Of a stretch of 64,000 nt of DNA, positions 63,109 to 64,000 are shown one piece after another. The DNA is from Latrodectus hesperus. Taxonomy: Eukaryota; Arthropoda; Arachnida; Araneae; Theridiidae. Each line of letters starts with the position of its first letter. Position 1 is the stretch's first letter. The translations under genes and the position numbers were made by a program. The DNA is taken from positions 125,051,134 through 125,115,133 of the forward strand of contig CM075851.1 of NCBI GenBank assembly GCA_037975125.1, read 5' to 3'. Under the pieces are notes generated by a model. The model was not told where the DNA came from. It made no database searches and was given only the letters and a program-made list of their open reading frames with translations.

Positions 63109-63395
63109 GCCGCCCAACTTGTCTTGTGGTCAGCGTGTCTGACTGCAGATAGGGAGGTCCTGGGTTCGTATCCCGGTTCGGGCATGGATGTACTTTCTCT
63201 CTCTATCTATCCTGTCTTTGTCCTTTCCTTGTATGAATGGGTTGTGAATGGTTGCCAACCCTATAAACGGGTACCTATGTCATGTGTGTACTGAGGAAGT
63301 CGGACTCCACACCTAAATATGGTTCAGTAGGAAAAGTGGAGCAGCGCACCCTATATTGCCAGCCTAGCTGGCACACGACAACAACAACTATAACG
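63109..63395 (+). mobile_element. tRNA-derived SINE, family A, copy 3
   Basis: Nearly the same as copy 1 through head and body (GTCAGCGTGTCTGACTGCAG; TTTCCTTGTATGAATGGG; CAGCCTAGCTGGCACACGAC), with a CAACAACAAC tail. The 11-bp duplication ACAGTTTTAAT is exact (63098-63108 and 63396-63406). Differences from copy 1 are scattered substitutions, which suggests modest age. Confidence 0.92.
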
Positions 63396-63406
63396 ACAGT
63401 TTTAAT

Positions 63407-64000
63407 TAAATTCCGAACCATTCTAAATATGCATGTTTGAGATGGGAATGAAGCTAGCTTTTACTGAGCTCCAACCATCAGGTTTGAAGTGTAGAGGATA
63501 ATAGACAAATATGATTTCATTGTAAATATGGTTAACACAAAAAAATCTATTACATCTAAATTATTTGCCGACATTGTTAGAGTTCGCGTACTTGCTTTTA
63601 CGAGACCAAATAAATTTAATTAAATTCTTAGAAAGTCTTAGTAAATTCTTAGAAGTCATAAATAAATTCTACAAGGATCATGTGAGCACACAATATTTTA
63701 TGTTCTCGTCTGATCCTCTTTAACCAATGAGAGATCCCCGTGCTGGAGGGTTTACACGCGTAAAATACTCATAGGCATAGGGGTGAAGGGGTTGTTTCAA
63801 CAACATGCTTGCCTGTGCCTAGGCCTGAGTTGAACTCTACCAGTTAGACAGAAGCAGACGGGTGGAGTTTTTGTGATTTTGAAGCAGGGACTAAGCAGAA
63901 GATACCCAATATTTTGTCAGCAACCCCCAGAGGTATCCTTTCACTTGGAGGACATTGCGAACTCGACATTTTTTAACGTGCCCCAGCCGCCTTTACCGAA
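63407..64000. other. Right edge: anonymous GC-richer block, cut by the window
   Basis: To about 63690 the DNA is AT-rich and plain. From about 63700 it becomes clearly less AT-rich (GATCCCCGTGCTGGAGGGTT; AACGTGCCCCAGCCGCCTTT) and continues past the window. I recognise no coding frame. The composition is like the SINEs and LINE pieces nearby, so an unnamed repeat is likely. Confidence 0.4.

Overview
This is a eukaryotic, AT-rich, intron-rich and transposon-rich window. It fits an arthropod nuclear genome, and a chelicerate such as a spider is my best guess. That guess is inference only: nothing here fixes the species. No bacterial-style operons, CRISPR arrays or phage genes were seen.

Two complete host genes fill the first 45 kb. 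They lie head to head with only 624 bp between their start codons. On the minus strand (27655 down to 3190) is a SMYD3-like SET/MYND lysine methyltransferase: 12 exons, 419 residues. On the plus strand (28280 to 44353) is PCCB, the mitochondrial propionyl-CoA carboxylase beta subunit: 14 exons, 540 residues. All 24 introns have GT-AG ends and the exon phases join without a break, so both models were built exon by exon from the sequence. The two genes have no evident common pathway; what they share is the divergent promoter region. About 200 bp of the PCCB upstream region also occurs as a diverged second copy inside SMYD3 intron 1.

The large introns hold much repeat DNA. SMYD3 intron 8 contains a decayed Ty3/gypsy LTR retrotransposon (13451-18022, minus) with two LTRs, a primer-binding site matching tRNA-Ser(GCT), a polypurine tract and a 5-bp target duplication. 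SMYD3 introns also hold several near-perfect hairpins. PCCB intron 5 holds a 426-bp hAT-like MITE. Long (TA)n runs sit in introns of both genes. Downstream of SMYD3 lies a broken Tc1-like transposon (844-2009).

From about 45.8 kb to the end I see no host gene. This stretch is a repeat landscape: at least five kinds of tRNA-derived SINE, most with clear target-site duplications; a jockey-like LINE remnant beside a 73-bp minisatellite that a SINE has split; a pogo/Tigger-like element carrying an internally deleted LINE; a 218-bp tandem array among remnants of a DDE transposase; and a GC-richer anonymous block at the right edge.

I found no convincing new biological system. The points most worth checking are the duplicated promoter-proximal segment, the SMYD3-like protein that appears to lack the N-terminal cofactor-binding loop, and the nested or self-complementary repeat structures.
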